Assembly: GCF_000971215.1 (NCBI RefSeq)
Contig: NZ_BBMA01000002.1
Coordinates: forward strand, 124,001-188,000
Origin: Demequina silvatica
GTDB taxonomy: Bacteria > Actinomycetota > Actinomycetes > Actinomycetales > Demequinaceae
Direction: 5' to 3'
Length of the DNA: 64,000 bases
Each line of letters begins with the position of its first letter. Position 1 is the stretch's first letter. The position numbers were made by a program, and so were the translations under genes. The notes beneath the pieces are model-generated. The model worked only from the letters and a program-made list of their open reading frames with translations. It had not been told where the DNA came from and made no database searches. This document shows, piece after piece, positions 47,601 through 56,218 of the stretch.

Positions 47601-48637
47601 CAGACCGTGATGGTGGACAGCGGCATCGAGGAGTCGACGCCGATGCCGAGGTCGCTCGGACGCACCCCCGCCTCGACCACGGCGTGGCCGAGCGCGGCGA
47701 TCATCGCCCCGTTGTCGGTGCAGTAGCGCAGCGGCGGGATGCGGACGTCGATGCCCGCCGCCTCTCCGCGCGCCTGCGCGAGCTCGCGCAGCTGGCTGTT
47801 GGCGGAGAAGCCGCCGCCGATGACGAGCGTCTCGACGTCGTGCTCGCGGCACGCGTTGAGGGTCTTGGTGACCAGGACGTCGGCGACGGCGGCCGCGAAG
47901 CTCGCGCACACGTCCTCGACGGGGATGTCCTGGCCGGACGCGCGGCGCGCCTCGACCCAGCGGGCAACCGCGGTCTTGAGCCCGGAGAAGCTGAAGTCGT
48001 AGGCGTGCTTCGCCATGTCCTTGGGCTTGGAGAGCCCGCGCGGGAACGGGATGGCCTCGGGGTCGCCCTCGCGCGCCAGCCGGTCGACGTGCGGCCCGCC
48101 GGGGTAAGGCAACCCCAGCAGGCGTCCCACCTTGTCGAAGGCCTCGCCCGCCGCATCGTCCAGCGTGTGCCCGAGCTCGCGGACGTTCGTCGCGATGTCG
48201 TCGACCATGAGCAGCGACGTGTGGCCGCCGGAGACCACCAGCGCCATGGTGCGGTCGGGGAACGCGCCGTGCACCAGCTGGTCGACGGCGGCGTGGCCGA
48301 TCACGTGGTTGACGCCGTAGAGCGGCCTGCCGAGGCCGAGCGCGAGGGCCTTCGCGGCGGAGTTGCCGACGGTGAGCGAGCCGACCAGGCCCGGGCCGGC
48401 GGCGACGGCGACCGCGTCCACCTGGGACAGGGTGCGGCCGGCGCGGCTCAGCGCCTCGTCGAGCGTGGGCAGCACGGCCTCGAGGTGCGCGCGGGAGGCG
48501 ACCTCGGGGACGATGCCGCCGAAGCGGGCGTGCTCGTCCATGGAGGAGGCGACGACGTCGGCGAGCAGCTCGCCGTCCTCGACGAGCGCGACGCCCGTCT
48601 CATCGCAGGTGCTCTCGAGTCCCAGTACCAATGCCAC
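47600..48637 (-). CDS. tsaD: tRNA t6A synthesis protein TsaD
   Basis: Catalyses transfer of the threonylcarbamoyl group to A37 of ANN-decoding tRNAs, with TsaB and TsaE. A 345-residue ASKHA-fold protein with [25 protein letters not shown], the metal-binding histidines in [14 protein letters not shown], and [22 protein letters not shown]. The repeat copy at 48152 falls in the conserved DDAAGEA codons, and a near-copy at 48508 in FGGIVPE codons, so both may be coincidence. The GTG at 48637 is preceded by TACAGT at 6 nt. tsaB and tsaE are 2.6-4 kb away. Confidence 0.96.
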   Translation of the reverse strand: MALVLGLESTCDETGVALVEDGELLADVVASSMDEHARFGGIVPEVASRAHLEAVLPTLDEALSRAGRTLSQVDAVAVAAGPGLVGSLTVGNSAAKALALGLGRPLYGVNHVIGHAAVDQLVHGAFPDRTMALVVSGGHTSLLMVDDIATNVRELGHTLDDAAGEAFDKVGRLLGLPYPGGPHVDRLAREGDPEAIPFPRGLSKPKDMAKHAYDFSFSGLKTAVARWVEARRASGQDIPVEDVCASFAAAVADVLVTKTLNACREHDVETLVIGGGFSANSQLRELAQARGEAAGIDVRIPPLRYCTDNGAMIAALGHAVVEAGVRPSDLGIGVDSSMPLSTITV

Positions 48638-48643
48638 GGGTCA

Positions 48644-48649
48644 ACTGTA
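48644..48649 (-). promoter_or_regulatory. Leaderless -10 of tsaD (TACAGT, 6 nt before GTG)
   Basis: It lies in the 34-bp gap behind the mazF-like gene, giving tsaD its own start. Confidence 0.5.
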
Positions 48650-48671
48650 GTCGGGCGTGCGGCGGGCGCGG

Positions 48672-49028
48672 TCAGAGGGCGAGGAAGGTGCGCAGGCCAC
48701 GGTCGACCTCGTCCATGAGGTGCGCGGGAAGGTGCCCTGCTGCACCTTCGAGCGCGGCGCTGTCGACCGTCGCGACCGCCGTGACGTTGACACAGGAGTC
48801 CTTCGCGAGGCCCGTCGCATCCGCAGGCAGGAACACGTTGCCCGGCAGCTCGGCCAGCGCGTTGTTGCCGGTGATCGCGAGCACGCTCACGGTGCCGAGC
48901 CGGGACCGGTTGTACGCGTCGGACTGCACCACGAGCACGGGGCGGCGGCGTGCGGGTGCGCTGCCGACCGCCGGACCCAGGTCCACCCACCGGATCGACC
49001 CACGCAGCACGGGCTCCCGCGGAGTCAC
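48672..49028 (-). CDS. MazF/PemK-family mRNA interferase toxin
   Basis: A 118-residue type II toxin. The fold signature is GSIRWVDLGPAVGSAPARRRPVLVVQSDAYNRS and the second half TVSVLAITGN; Arg and Ser/Thr residues typical of the catalytic pocket are present. It is expected to cut single-stranded RNA at short sites. The GTG at 49028 overlaps the antitoxin stop (GTGA); a GTG one codon upstream is also possible. The pair interrupts the conserved rimI-tsaD order. Confidence 0.9.
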   Translation of the reverse strand: MTPREPVLRGSIRWVDLGPAVGSAPARRRPVLVVQSDAYNRSRLGTVSVLAITGNNALAELPGNVFLPADATGLAKDSCVNVTAVATVDSAALEGAAGHLPAHLMDEVDRGLRTFLAL

Positions 49029-49270
49029 CACTCCTCGCGTTCCAGCAGGCCGCGACCGGCCTCCGCAACAAACCGTGTCGACTCGTCCTCGGCGACAGCG
49101 ATGCGCTCGAGCACGCTGTCGATCCGTCCCGTCAGCGCCTGCTCGTCGAGCTCGCGCAGGTAGCGCCGCGCGGCGACGGCGAGGAACTCGGAGCGGCTCA
49201 CCCCGAGCAGCCTGGCGCGTGCCGTGACCGCCTCGAACACGGGGTCGGGAAGGGAGATCGCCGTCTTCAC
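49025..49270 (-). CDS. Ribbon-helix-helix antitoxin of the MazF pair
   Basis: An 81-residue antitoxin. The N terminus (VKTAISLPDPVFEAVTARARLLGVSRSEFLAVAARRYL) is a ribbon-helix-helix DNA-binding domain, and the acidic tail (ESTRFVAEAGRGLLEREEW) should wrap the toxin. Together with the overlapping toxin gene it forms a MazEF-type module that represses itself at the palindrome just upstream. GTG start at 49270. Confidence 0.88.
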   Translation of the reverse strand: MKTAISLPDPVFEAVTARARLLGVSRSEFLAVAARRYLRELDEQALTGRIDSVLERIAVAEDESTRFVAEAGRGLLEREEW

Positions 49271-49277
49271 CCTTCGA

Positions 49278-49294
49278 GTATCACCCGGTATTAC
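49278..49294 (-). promoter_or_regulatory. Operator candidate of the MazF module
   Basis: GTATCACCCGGTATTAC is palindromic at 12 of 16 arm positions (GTAnnACCnGGTnnTAC), starts 8 bp before the antitoxin start, and includes TAATAC-like -10 sequence. Confidence 0.6.
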
Positions 49295-49382
49295 CACGCG
49301 GTCCAGCGCCACGCCCACGCCTGTGGAGGCCGGGACCTCCGGCCGTCGCGAGCACGCCCCTTGCAGGCGCACAATTGTTGAT

Positions 49383-50009
49383 ATGACAACCGCGAACCTC
49401 CCCCAGCCGACCTTCGCCTTCTCCCTCGACCAGGACGCGCGCGAGGCGCTGTTCACCGAGGCGCGCTCGGCGATCGCGTTCGACGGGCGCGAGGTGGATG
49501 CGGACCTCGTGACCCGCGCGTGGGACCTCGCGAAGTTCGGACCCACCAGCAACAACACGCAGCCGCTGCGCGTGGTGGCGGCCCGGACCCCGGCCGCCCG
49601 CGCCGCCGTGATCGAGGCCGCGGCGCCGTTCAACCGGCCCAAGCTCGAGCAGGCCCCGCTGCTGCTGGTCGCCGCGCACGACGACCGGTTCCACGACCTC
49701 CACGAGACCTGGGCGCCCGGCATGCCCCAGATCGCGGAGCGCTTCGAGGCGAACCCGGAGATGCGCGCCTCGCTCGCGCACTCGGGCGCGATGCTGCAGC
49801 TGGGCTACCTGATCATCGCGCTGCGCGCGGAGGGTCTCGCGCTGCGCCCGTACGGCGGCTTCGACAAGGCCGCGCTGGACTCCGCGCTCATGCCCGAGGG
49901 CTGGCGGTCCGAGGTCATCCTGGGCGTCGGCCACCCCGCCGAGGGCGACGACCAGTCGGGCGACCGCCGCGGCCGCATCCCGGCGGAGACGGGCGTCCGC
50001 GAGGTCTGA
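49383..50009 (+). CDS. Nitroreductase-family flavoprotein
   Basis: A 208-residue FMN-dependent oxidoreductase. The FMN-binding region FGPTSNNTQPLRVV and the C-terminal GYLIIALRAEGLALRPYGGFDKAAL match the RutE/malonic semialdehyde reductase branch of the nitroreductase family. Actual substrate unknown. A possible leaderless start: ACAATT, 6-nt spacer, ATG at 49383. Confidence 0.88.
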   Translation: MTTANLPQPTFAFSLDQDAREALFTEARSAIAFDGREVDADLVTRAWDLAKFGPTSNNTQPLRVVAARTPAARAAVIEAAAPFNRPKLEQAPLLLVAAHDDRFHDLHETWAPGMPQIAERFEANPEMRASLAHSGAMLQLGYLIIALRAEGLALRPYGGFDKAALDSALMPEGWRSEVILGVGHPAEGDDQSGDRRGRIPAETGVREV

Positions 50010-50040
50010 GCGCTCGCCCGCCAGCCCCGGTGCCCGCCCG

Positions 50041-50166
50041 GACGCTCACCGTGCTTTTCCTCGGGCTCATGCGCCGCACGGGACACTCCCTCAGAATGCC
50101 CGCCGTCCGGTCCTGCGCAAGCTTCCCGCCCGGCACACACCGGCGCGAAAGAGCACGGTGAGTGTC
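50041..50166. repeat. Inverted repeat flanking about 95 bp between the nitroreductase gene and rimI
   Basis: GACGCTCACCGTGCT (50041-50055) faces AGCACGGTGAGTGTC (50152-50166), 14 of 15 bases complementary, around ~96 bp. The ends could mark a tiny mobile element, or the pair could be a long-range terminator for two convergent genes. Confidence 0.5.
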
Positions 50167-50225
50167 CCGCCCGGATCGGGGCGCCGCGGGCGACACCCGC
50201 CCGCCCACCCACCCGCCCGGTCGCG

Positions 50226-50687
50226 TCACACCCCCGGCTGATACCCCGCCAGCTCCACCCTCATGACCAGCGCATCCACGCCCTCGGGCTGGTAGTACTT
50301 GCGGCGGATGCGGACGTCCTCGAATCCGTACGCCCGGTACAGCGCGAGCGCCGGCACGTTGTCGACGGCGACCTCGAGCCAGGCATCCGCGGCGCCCTCG
50401 CGACGCGCCTCCGCGAGGAAGTCGTCCATGAGGACGCGCGACAGCCCCCGCCCCCGCACCGAGGGCACCAGCGCGAGGTTCATGAGGTGGAACGCGTCGC
50501 CGTCGTAGCCGTAGACCGCGTAGCCCACCAGCTCGCCATCGACGCAGAGCCCCCGATACCGGGTGAGCCCGTAGAGGTAGTCGTGCTCGATCAGCTCACG
50601 CGACCACGCGGACGCGCCGAACAGCTCCCGCTCGACCTCCGCCATCCACGGAAGGTCCGCCTCCGTGAGATCGCGCAGCTCGATCAC
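50226..50687 (-). CDS. rimI: Ribosomal protein S18 alanine N-acetyltransferase
   Basis: A 153-residue GNAT acetyltransferase. The acetyl-CoA motif reads LVPSVRGRGLSRVLMDDFL; the neighbourhood NVPALALYRAYGFEDVRIRRKYY is conserved in RimI. It acetylates the N terminus of ribosomal protein S18. The GTG overlaps the tsaB stop (GTGA), the usual actinobacterial order tsaE-tsaB-rimI. tsaD, which normally follows, is separated here by a nitroreductase gene and a MazF module. Confidence 0.92.
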   Translation of the reverse strand: MIELRDLTEADLPWMAEVERELFGASAWSRELIEHDYLYGLTRYRGLCVDGELVGYAVYGYDGDAFHLMNLALVPSVRGRGLSRVLMDDFLAEARREGAADAWLEVAVDNVPALALYRAYGFEDVRIRRKYYQPEGVDALVMRVELAGYQPGV

Positions 50688-51292
50688 GCGCCGGGAACCC
50701 CGTGCACGTCGGGGCGGCGCAGGTAGAGCGGCTCCGTCGGCAGATCGGATCCGGCCGCGCGGAGCCGCGCGGCCACGCTCACCAGCAGCGCCGGGTCCGG
50801 GTCACCCTCGACCGCGCCGGGGAAGGCGTCCGGGTAGAGCAGCGCGCCGCGGCCCACCACGGCACCGGCGACGGGCACGTCGCCCGGCGCGCTCACCTCG
50901 GGGCCGGACACCCGCACGCCGTCGCGGTAGGTCGCCCAGTACACCTCGCGGCGGCGCGCGTCGCCCACCGCGGTGACCTCGCCCGCTGCGGATGCGCCCA
51001 GCGCGTCGAGCGAGCACACGCCGTCGACCGGCACGCCCCACACGTGGCCCAGGGTGCGGGCGGTCATGAGGCCCACCCGGAGCCCGGTGAACGGGGCCGG
51101 CCCCGTGCCCACCACGATCCGCGTCACCTCCGTACCCGCGACGCCGGCCTCGCCCAGCACGGACTCGATGAGTCCGGCGAGCAGCTCGGAGTGGCCGCGC
51201 GGGTTGAACTCGGAGCGACGCGCCAGCACCTCCCCCGACTCGGAGACGAGCGCGACGGCGATGGCGGAGGACGTGTCGAGGGCGAGGATCAC
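50684..51292 (-). CDS. tsaB: tRNA t6A synthesis protein TsaB
   Basis: A 202-residue partner of TsaD. The N terminus VILALDTSSAIAVALV and the VVGTGPAPFTGLRVGLMTARTLGHVWGVPV segment are characteristic. It dimerises with TsaD in the threonylcarbamoyl transfer complex. GTG start at 51292 is 4 bp after the tsaE stop, and its stop overlaps the rimI start. Confidence 0.94.
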   Translation of the reverse strand: MILALDTSSAIAVALVSESGEVLARRSEFNPRGHSELLAGLIESVLGEAGVAGTEVTRIVVGTGPAPFTGLRVGLMTARTLGHVWGVPVDGVCSLDALGASAAGEVTAVGDARRREVYWATYRDGVRVSGPEVSAPGDVPVAGAVVGRGALLYPDAFPGAVEGDPDPALLVSVAARLRAAGSDLPTEPLYLRRPDVHGVPGA

Positions 51293-51296
51293 GGGT

Positions 51297-51806
51297 CTAG
51301 CCTACGAGCGCGACGCCGGCCCAGCGGTCGCCGTGGGTGGTGAACGTGACGGTGCGCAGGCCCTCGTCGGGGCGCTCCATGTCGACCTCGCCGCCCACCT
51401 CGCGCGCGATCACCACGTGCACACGGTCCTGCGACAGCTGCTCGGCCTTCTCCTCGCCCCACTCGACCACCGTCACCGAGGACTCGACGGTGGTGTCCAG
51501 GTCGAGGTCGTCGAGCTCGGCGAGCGAGTTGAGGCGGTACGCGTCCACGTGGATGAGCGCGGGCCCGCCCACCTCGGACGGGTGGGTGCGCGCGATGATG
51601 AACGTGGGGCTCGCGACCGGCCCGCGCACGCCCAGCGCGGCGCCCAGCCCCTGGGTGAACGTGGTCTTGCCAGCGCCCAGGTCGCCGCTGAGGATCACCA
51701 CGTCGCCCGCGCGCAGCTGCGGGGCGAGCACGTCGCGCGCGAGGGCGCGCATGGCGTCGCCGTCGGCGACGGTGAAGGTGGACGATGCGGGGGTCGGGTC
51801 GGTCAT
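51297..51806 (-). CDS. tsaE: tRNA t6A synthesis ATPase TsaE
   Basis: A 169-residue P-loop ATPase that resets the TsaB-TsaD complex. Walker A GDLGAGKTTFTQGLG, SPTFIIARTHP, HVDAYRLNSLAELDDL and VVEWGEEKAEQL are all typical. The ATG overlaps the alanine racemase stop (ATGA). A GGACGATGCG copy at the extreme N terminus encodes PASSTFTV. Confidence 0.95.
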   Translation of the reverse strand: MTDPTPASSTFTVADGDAMRALARDVLAPQLRAGDVVILSGDLGAGKTTFTQGLGAALGVRGPVASPTFIIARTHPSEVGGPALIHVDAYRLNSLAELDDLDLDTTVESSVTVVEWGEEKAEQLSQDRVHVVIAREVGGEVDMERPDEGLRTVTFTTHGDRWAGVALVG

Positions 51807-52909
51807 GCCGGCAGCTTCTCCTTCAGGCCGCCGAAGCGGCAGACGATCTCGTAGTCGATGGTGCCCGCGGCCTCGGCCCACTCGCGGGCGGAGGGGCCGT
51901 CGGCGCCGATGAGCACCACCTCGTCGCCCGCGCGCTCGGGCGCGTCGGGGCCCAGGTCCAGCACCACCTGGTCCATGCACACCCGGCCCGCGATCACGTG
52001 GCGGCGGCCGCCGATCGCGACAGGCCCGCGGCCGCTGCCGGCGGCACGGAAGATGCCGTCGGAGTAGCCCGCGGTGACCAGCCCGAGGCGCGTGTCGCGC
52101 GGAGTCGTGTACTCGTGGCCGTAGCTCACGCCCTCCCCCGCCGGCACGTCCTTGACGAGCGCGAGCGACGCCGTCACGCGCATCGCGGGTTCGAGACCCC
52201 AGTCGCCGCCGTCGGCGTCGGGCACCGGCGGGAGGCCGTACACGGCGATGCCGGGGCGCACCAGGTCGAAGTGGAGGTCGGGTCGGGTGAGGGTGGCGGC
52301 GGAGTTCGCGAGGTGACGCACCTCGAGGGCGATGCCGCGCGCCTCGATGGCGGCGACGCCGTCGCGGAACACGTCGGCCTGGCGGTCGATGGTGGGGTGG
52401 CCGGGCTGGTCCGCCCACGCCAGGTGCGACCATGCGCCCACGACCACCACCGCATCGTCCGCCGCGAGCGCGGCGTCCAGGAGCGCGGACAGGCCCTCTG
52501 GACGCACGCCCTCGCGGGACAGCCCGGTGTCGAGGCACACGTGGACGCGCGCGACCTCGCCGGCCATGCGGGCGGCCGCGACGATCATGTCGAGCACCTC
52601 GAGCGAGGACGCGCTGAGGTCCACGCCACGGCGGATCAGGAGGCGGAACGGCGCCTCGGGGCCGTAGAGCCAGCACAGCAGGCGGCCGGCGTCGCCCGCC
52701 TCGCGAAGCGCGATCGCCTCGTCGGGCTGCGCGACCCCGAGCCAGGTCGCGCCTCCGGCGCGCGCGGCCGCCGAGGCGCCGACCAGGCCGTGGCCGTACG
52801 CGTCGGCCTTGACCACGGCCATGACCTCCGCGCCGGGAGCGTGCGCCGCGAGGCGCTCGACGTTGCGCGTGATCGCGGCGTGGTCGACGGTGACGTTCAG
52901 ACGGGACAT
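51803..52909 (-). CDS. alr: Alanine racemase
   Basis: PLP enzyme that makes D-alanine for peptidoglycan. A 368-residue TIM-barrel/beta protein. The PLP-binding Lys is in VMAVVKADAYGHG (about residue 34), the second catalytic residue in GVSYGHEYTTP, and RVCMDQVVLDLG is conserved. It ends at the tsaE start (ATGA) and begins at an ATG immediately after the acpS stop. A GGACGATGCG copy encodes AADDAVVVV in the barrel before a conserved SHLAWAD; it lies at a loop. Confidence 0.96.
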   Translation of the reverse strand: MSRLNVTVDHAAITRNVERLAAHAPGAEVMAVVKADAYGHGLVGASAAARAGGATWLGVAQPDEAIALREAGDAGRLLCWLYGPEAPFRLLIRRGVDLSASSLEVLDMIVAAARMAGEVARVHVCLDTGLSREGVRPEGLSALLDAALAADDAVVVVGAWSHLAWADQPGHPTIDRQADVFRDGVAAIEARGIALEVRHLANSAATLTRPDLHFDLVRPGIAVYGLPPVPDADGGDWGLEPAMRVTASLALVKDVPAGEGVSYGHEYTTPRDTRLGLVTAGYSDGIFRAAGSGRGPVAIGGRRHVIAGRVCMDQVVLDLGPDAPERAGDEVVLIGADGPSAREWAEAAGTIDYEIVCRFGGLKEKLPA

Positions 52910-53268
52910 CAGCCCTCCCCGATGACCACGGCGGAGGCGATCCCCGCGTCGTGGGACAGCGACACGTGCAGCTGCGTCATGCCGAGCGCGGCGACGCGCG
53001 CCGCGACCGTGCCGGTGACGGACAGGCGGGGCTGGCCGCCGTCCTCGCGGAGCACCTCGCAGTCGTGCCAGCTGAGGCCCGCGGGCGCGCCGAGCGCCTT
53101 CGCGAGCGCCTCCTTGGCCGCCCAGTTGGCGGCGAGGCTCGCGTGGCCCAGGTGGCGCTCGGCGGGCGTGAACACGCGGTCGAGGAAGCCCGGCGAGCGC
53201 TCGAGAGCGTCCTCGAAGCGGGCGATCTCGACCACGTCGATGCCGAGCCCCAGGATCGCCACGCTCAC
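52909..53268 (-). CDS. acpS: Holo-[acyl carrier protein] synthase
   Basis: A 119-residue phosphopantetheinyl transferase that activates ACP for fatty acid synthesis. [11 protein letters not shown] carries the Mg-binding Asp, and [14 protein letters not shown] the catalytic Glu/Lys. [17 protein letters not shown] closes the fold. The GTG at 53268 overlaps the glmS stop (GTGA); an inner GTG at 53262 is a less likely start. The gene for NAD(P)HX epimerase that often follows acpS in actinobacteria is absent. Confidence 0.95.
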   Translation of the reverse strand: MSVAILGLGIDVVEIARFEDALERSPGFLDRVFTPAERHLGHASLAANWAAKEALAKALGAPAGLSWHDCEVLREDGGQPRLSVTGTVAARVAALGMTQLHVSLSHDAGIASAVVIGEG

Positions 53269-55130
53269 TCCACCGTGACGGACTTGGCGAGGTTGCGAGG
53301 CTGGTCGACGTCGTAGCCCTTGGCGGCCGCGAGCTCGAGGGCGAAGATCTGCAGCGGCACCACCGACAGCAGCGGCGTCATGAGCACGGGCGCCGAGGGC
53401 ACGTAGAACACCTGCTCCGCATAGTTCGCGGCCTCGGTGTCGCCCTCCTCCGCGATGACGAACGTGCGGGCGCCGCGCGCGCGGACCTCCTGGACGTTGG
53501 AGATCACCTTGGAGTGCAGGGACTCGCGGCCGCGCGGGCTGGGCAGCACGATGAACACCGGCTGGCCCTCCTCGACCAGCGCGATGGGCCCGTGCTTGAG
53601 CTCGCCGGCGGCGAAGCCCTCGGCGTGGATGTACGCGAGCTCCTTGAGCTTGAGCGCCCCCTCGAGCGCCACGGGGAAGCCCACGTGGCGGCCCAGGAAC
53701 AGGACCGTCCGCTCGTCCGCCATGGAGCGCGCGAGCTCCCGGATGGGCTCCGAGGTGTCGAGCACCCGCTGGATCTTCGCGGGGATCGCGTCCAGCTGCT
53801 CGAGCAGCGCCTCGATCTCGTCGGGGAACTTGTTGCCGCGCAGTTCGGCCAGGTAGACGCCGAGGAGGTAGCCCGCGGTGATCTGCGCGAGGAACGCCTT
53901 GGTCGACGCGACCGCGATCTCCGGCCCGGCGCGGGTGTAGAGCACCGCGTCGGCCTCGCGCGCGATGGTCGAGCCCTGCGCGTTGACGATCGCGATCACG
54001 GGCGCGCCCTGCTGCTGCGCGTGGCGGACGGCCATGATCGTGTCCATGGTCTCGCCCGACTGGCTGATGGCGACCACGAGCGTCTTGATCGACACGATCG
54101 GGTCGCGGTAGCGGAACTCGTGCGCGAGCTCGACCTCGACGGGGATCCGCGTCCAGTGCTCGATCGCGTACCGCGCGGTCAGGCCCGCGTACGACGCGGT
54201 GCCGCACGCGATGATGATGATCTTGTCGATGGACCTGAGGACGTACTCGTCGATCATGCCGCCGTCGAGCTGGAGGCGGCCGTGCTCGTCGATCCGGCCG
54301 CGGAGCGTGTCCGCGACCGCCGTGGGCTGATCGTGGATCTCCTTCTCCATGAAGGTGGCGAAGCCGCCCTTCTGCGCCGCGGAGGCGTCCCAGTCCACGT
54401 GGTACGGCTCGCGCTCGACCACCAGGCCGCGCACGTCGGTGATGGTGACGTGGTCCGGGGTGATCTCGACCACCTCGTCCTGGTGCAGCTCGAGCGCCGT
54501 GCGGGTGTGCTCGATGAACGCGACCACGTCGGAGCCCAGGAAGTTCTCGCCCTCGCCCAGGCCGATCACCAGCGGGCTGTTGCGGCGCGCTCCCACCACG
54601 GTGCGCGGCTCGTGCGCGTCCACGGCGAGCAGCGTGAAGGCGCCGTCGAGGCGGCGTGTGATGGCGCGCATCGCGTCGGCGAGCGACTTGCCGGAGTCCA
54701 CCTCGCGCGCGAGCAGGTGCCCCGCGACCTCGGTGTCGGTCTCGGACAGGAACTCGACGCCCTGGTCGAGCAGCTCCGCGCGCAGCGCCCCGAAGTTCTC
54801 GATGATGCCGTTGTGGATGATGGCGATGCGACCGCCCGCCGCGAGGTGCGGGTGCGCGTTCGCGTCCGTGGGCGCGCCGTGCGTGGCCCAGCGCGTGTGG
54901 CCGATCGCCGCCGTGGCGGCGTCGAGCGGGCGCTCCGCGAGCTGCTTCTCGAGGTTGACCAGCTTGCCGGCCTTCTTGCGCATGCCCACGCGGGACGGGT
55001 CCTCGGTCACCACGGCGACGCCGGCGGAGTCGTATCCGCGGTACTCCAGCCGCGCCAGACCCGACATCACCACGCCCTGCGGGCGGCCGCCGGGCGCGCC
55101 CGACCCCACATATCCGACGATTCCGCACAT
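53265..55130 (-). CDS. glmS: Glucosamine-fructose-6-phosphate aminotransferase
   Basis: Makes glucosamine 6-phosphate from fructose 6-phosphate and glutamine, the entry to peptidoglycan precursors. A 621-residue enzyme: N-terminal glutaminase with nucleophile Cys2 (MCGIVGYVG), GHTRWATHG, then two SIS domains ([12 protein letters not shown] and the second [13 protein letters not shown]) and C-terminal [15 protein letters not shown] hexamer lies 7 nt before the ATG. I see no glmS ribozyme, which is normal outside Firmicutes. Confidence 0.97.
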   Translation of the reverse strand: MCGIVGYVGSGAPGGRPQGVVMSGLARLEYRGYDSAGVAVVTEDPSRVGMRKKAGKLVNLEKQLAERPLDAATAAIGHTRWATHGAPTDANAHPHLAAGGRIAIIHNGIIENFGALRAELLDQGVEFLSETDTEVAGHLLAREVDSGKSLADAMRAITRRLDGAFTLLAVDAHEPRTVVGARRNSPLVIGLGEGENFLGSDVVAFIEHTRTALELHQDEVVEITPDHVTITDVRGLVVEREPYHVDWDASAAQKGGFATFMEKEIHDQPTAVADTLRGRIDEHGRLQLDGGMIDEYVLRSIDKIIIIACGTASYAGLTARYAIEHWTRIPVEVELAHEFRYRDPIVSIKTLVVAISQSGETMDTIMAVRHAQQQGAPVIAIVNAQGSTIAREADAVLYTRAGPEIAVASTKAFLAQITAGYLLGVYLAELRGNKFPDEIEALLEQLDAIPAKIQRVLDTSEPIRELARSMADERTVLFLGRHVGFPVALEGALKLKELAYIHAEGFAAGELKHGPIALVEEGQPVFIVLPSPRGRESLHSKVISNVQEVRARGARTFVIAEEGDTEAANYAEQVFYVPSAPVLMTPLLSVVPLQIFALELAAAKGYDVDQPRNLAKSVTVE

Positions 55131-55137
55131 GCGCGCC

Positions 55138-55226
55138 AGTCTAGATGCCGCCCCCGGACCTCCCGCGCAGGCCCGACCCGCGCATCGTCCCTCCGCACCC
55201 GACCCTCCCGGACCATGCGCAACAAT
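55138..55226. promoter_or_regulatory. Divergent leaderless -10 hexamers for glmS and coaA
   Basis: Minus-strand TAGACT (55138-55143) is 7 nt before the glmS ATG. Plus-strand AACAAT (55221-55226) is 6 nt before the coaA GTG at 55233. A GGACGATGCG copy (inverted, 55181) lies between. Confidence 0.5.
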
Positions 55227-55232
55227 GGGCGG

Positions 55233-56189
55233 GTGAACGAGGCACGACGGTCCGACGCCGGGACCCCCTACGTCACCCTGACGCGCGACGAGTGGGCCGC
55301 CCTCGCGGACGCGACGCCGCTGCCGCTCACCGCGGAGGACGTCGCCCGCGTGCGCGGACTGGGCGACCCGATCGACATCGCCGAGGTGGACCGCATCTAC
55401 CGGCCGCTGTCCCGCCTGCTCGACCTGTACTCGGGCGCGACGGGCCTGCTTCACAGCGCGACCAGCCAGTTCCTGGGCGAGCGCGCGTCACGCACGCCGT
55501 TCGTGATCGGGGTCGCCGGCTCGGTCGCGGTGGGCAAGTCCACCACCGCGCGCCTGCTGCGCGAGCTCATGGCCCGCTGGCCCAGCTCGCCGCACGTTGC
55601 GCTCGTCACCACGGACGGCTTCCTCTACCCCAACGAGGTGCTGACCGAGCGCGGCATCATGGCCCGCAAGGGCTTCCCCGAGTCCTACGACCGGCGCGCG
55701 CTGCGCGACTTCATCCTCAAGGTGAAGTCGGGCGCGGCGGAGGTGCGGGCGCCGGTGTACTCGCACCAGGTCTACGACATCGTGCCCGACCAGCAGGTGG
55801 TGGTCCGCCAGCCCGACGTCCTCATCGTGGAGGGGCTCAACGTGCTGCAGACCTCCGGCGCGCGCGAGCCGGGCGCGTCGCAGCTCGCGGTGAGCGACTT
55901 CTTCGACGTGTCGATCTACGTCGACGCCCATCCCGACGACATCCGCCGCTGGTACATCGAGCGCTTCCTCGCGCTGCGCGAGTCAGCGTTCGCGAAGCCG
56001 GACTCCTACTTCCACTCGTACTCGACGCTCACCGACGAGCAGGCGGTCGCCGTCGCCGGACAGGTCTGGGACACGGTCAACGCGCCCAACCTGGCCCGCA
56101 ACATCGCGCCGACGCGCTCGCGCGCGACCATCATCCTGGGCAAGGGGCCGGACCACCGCGTCGAGTCGGTGCGCATGCGCAAGCTCTGA
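55233..56189 (+). CDS. coaA: Pantothenate kinase, type I
   Basis: Phosphorylates pantothenate, the first committed step to coenzyme A. 318 residues with [12 protein letters not shown] near the start, Walker [22 protein letters not shown], and [11 protein letters not shown] region ([10 protein letters not shown]). The GTG at 55233 is chosen because AACAAT lies 6 nt before it; an in-frame ATG at 55215 would add six residues. Divergent from glmS. Confidence 0.95.
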   Translation: MNEARRSDAGTPYVTLTRDEWAALADATPLPLTAEDVARVRGLGDPIDIAEVDRIYRPLSRLLDLYSGATGLLHSATSQFLGERASRTPFVIGVAGSVAVGKSTTARLLRELMARWPSSPHVALVTTDGFLYPNEVLTERGIMARKGFPESYDRRALRDFILKVKSGAAEVRAPVYSHQVYDIVPDQQVVVRQPDVLIVEGLNVLQTSGAREPGASQLAVSDFFDVSIYVDAHPDDIRRWYIERFLALRESAFAKPDSYFHSYSTLTDEQAVAVAGQVWDTVNAPNLARNIAPTRSRATIILGKGPDHRVESVRMRKL

Positions 56190-56218
56190 CGCGGCGGTCG
56201 GGAGGGACGATGAGCGGG

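Noticed and set aside
48152..48517. Repeat copies in tsaD (48152 exact, 48508 with one mismatch)
   Set aside because: They fall in the conserved [10 protein letters not shown] and FGGIVPE codons of TsaD. At least 48508 is better explained by protein conservation.
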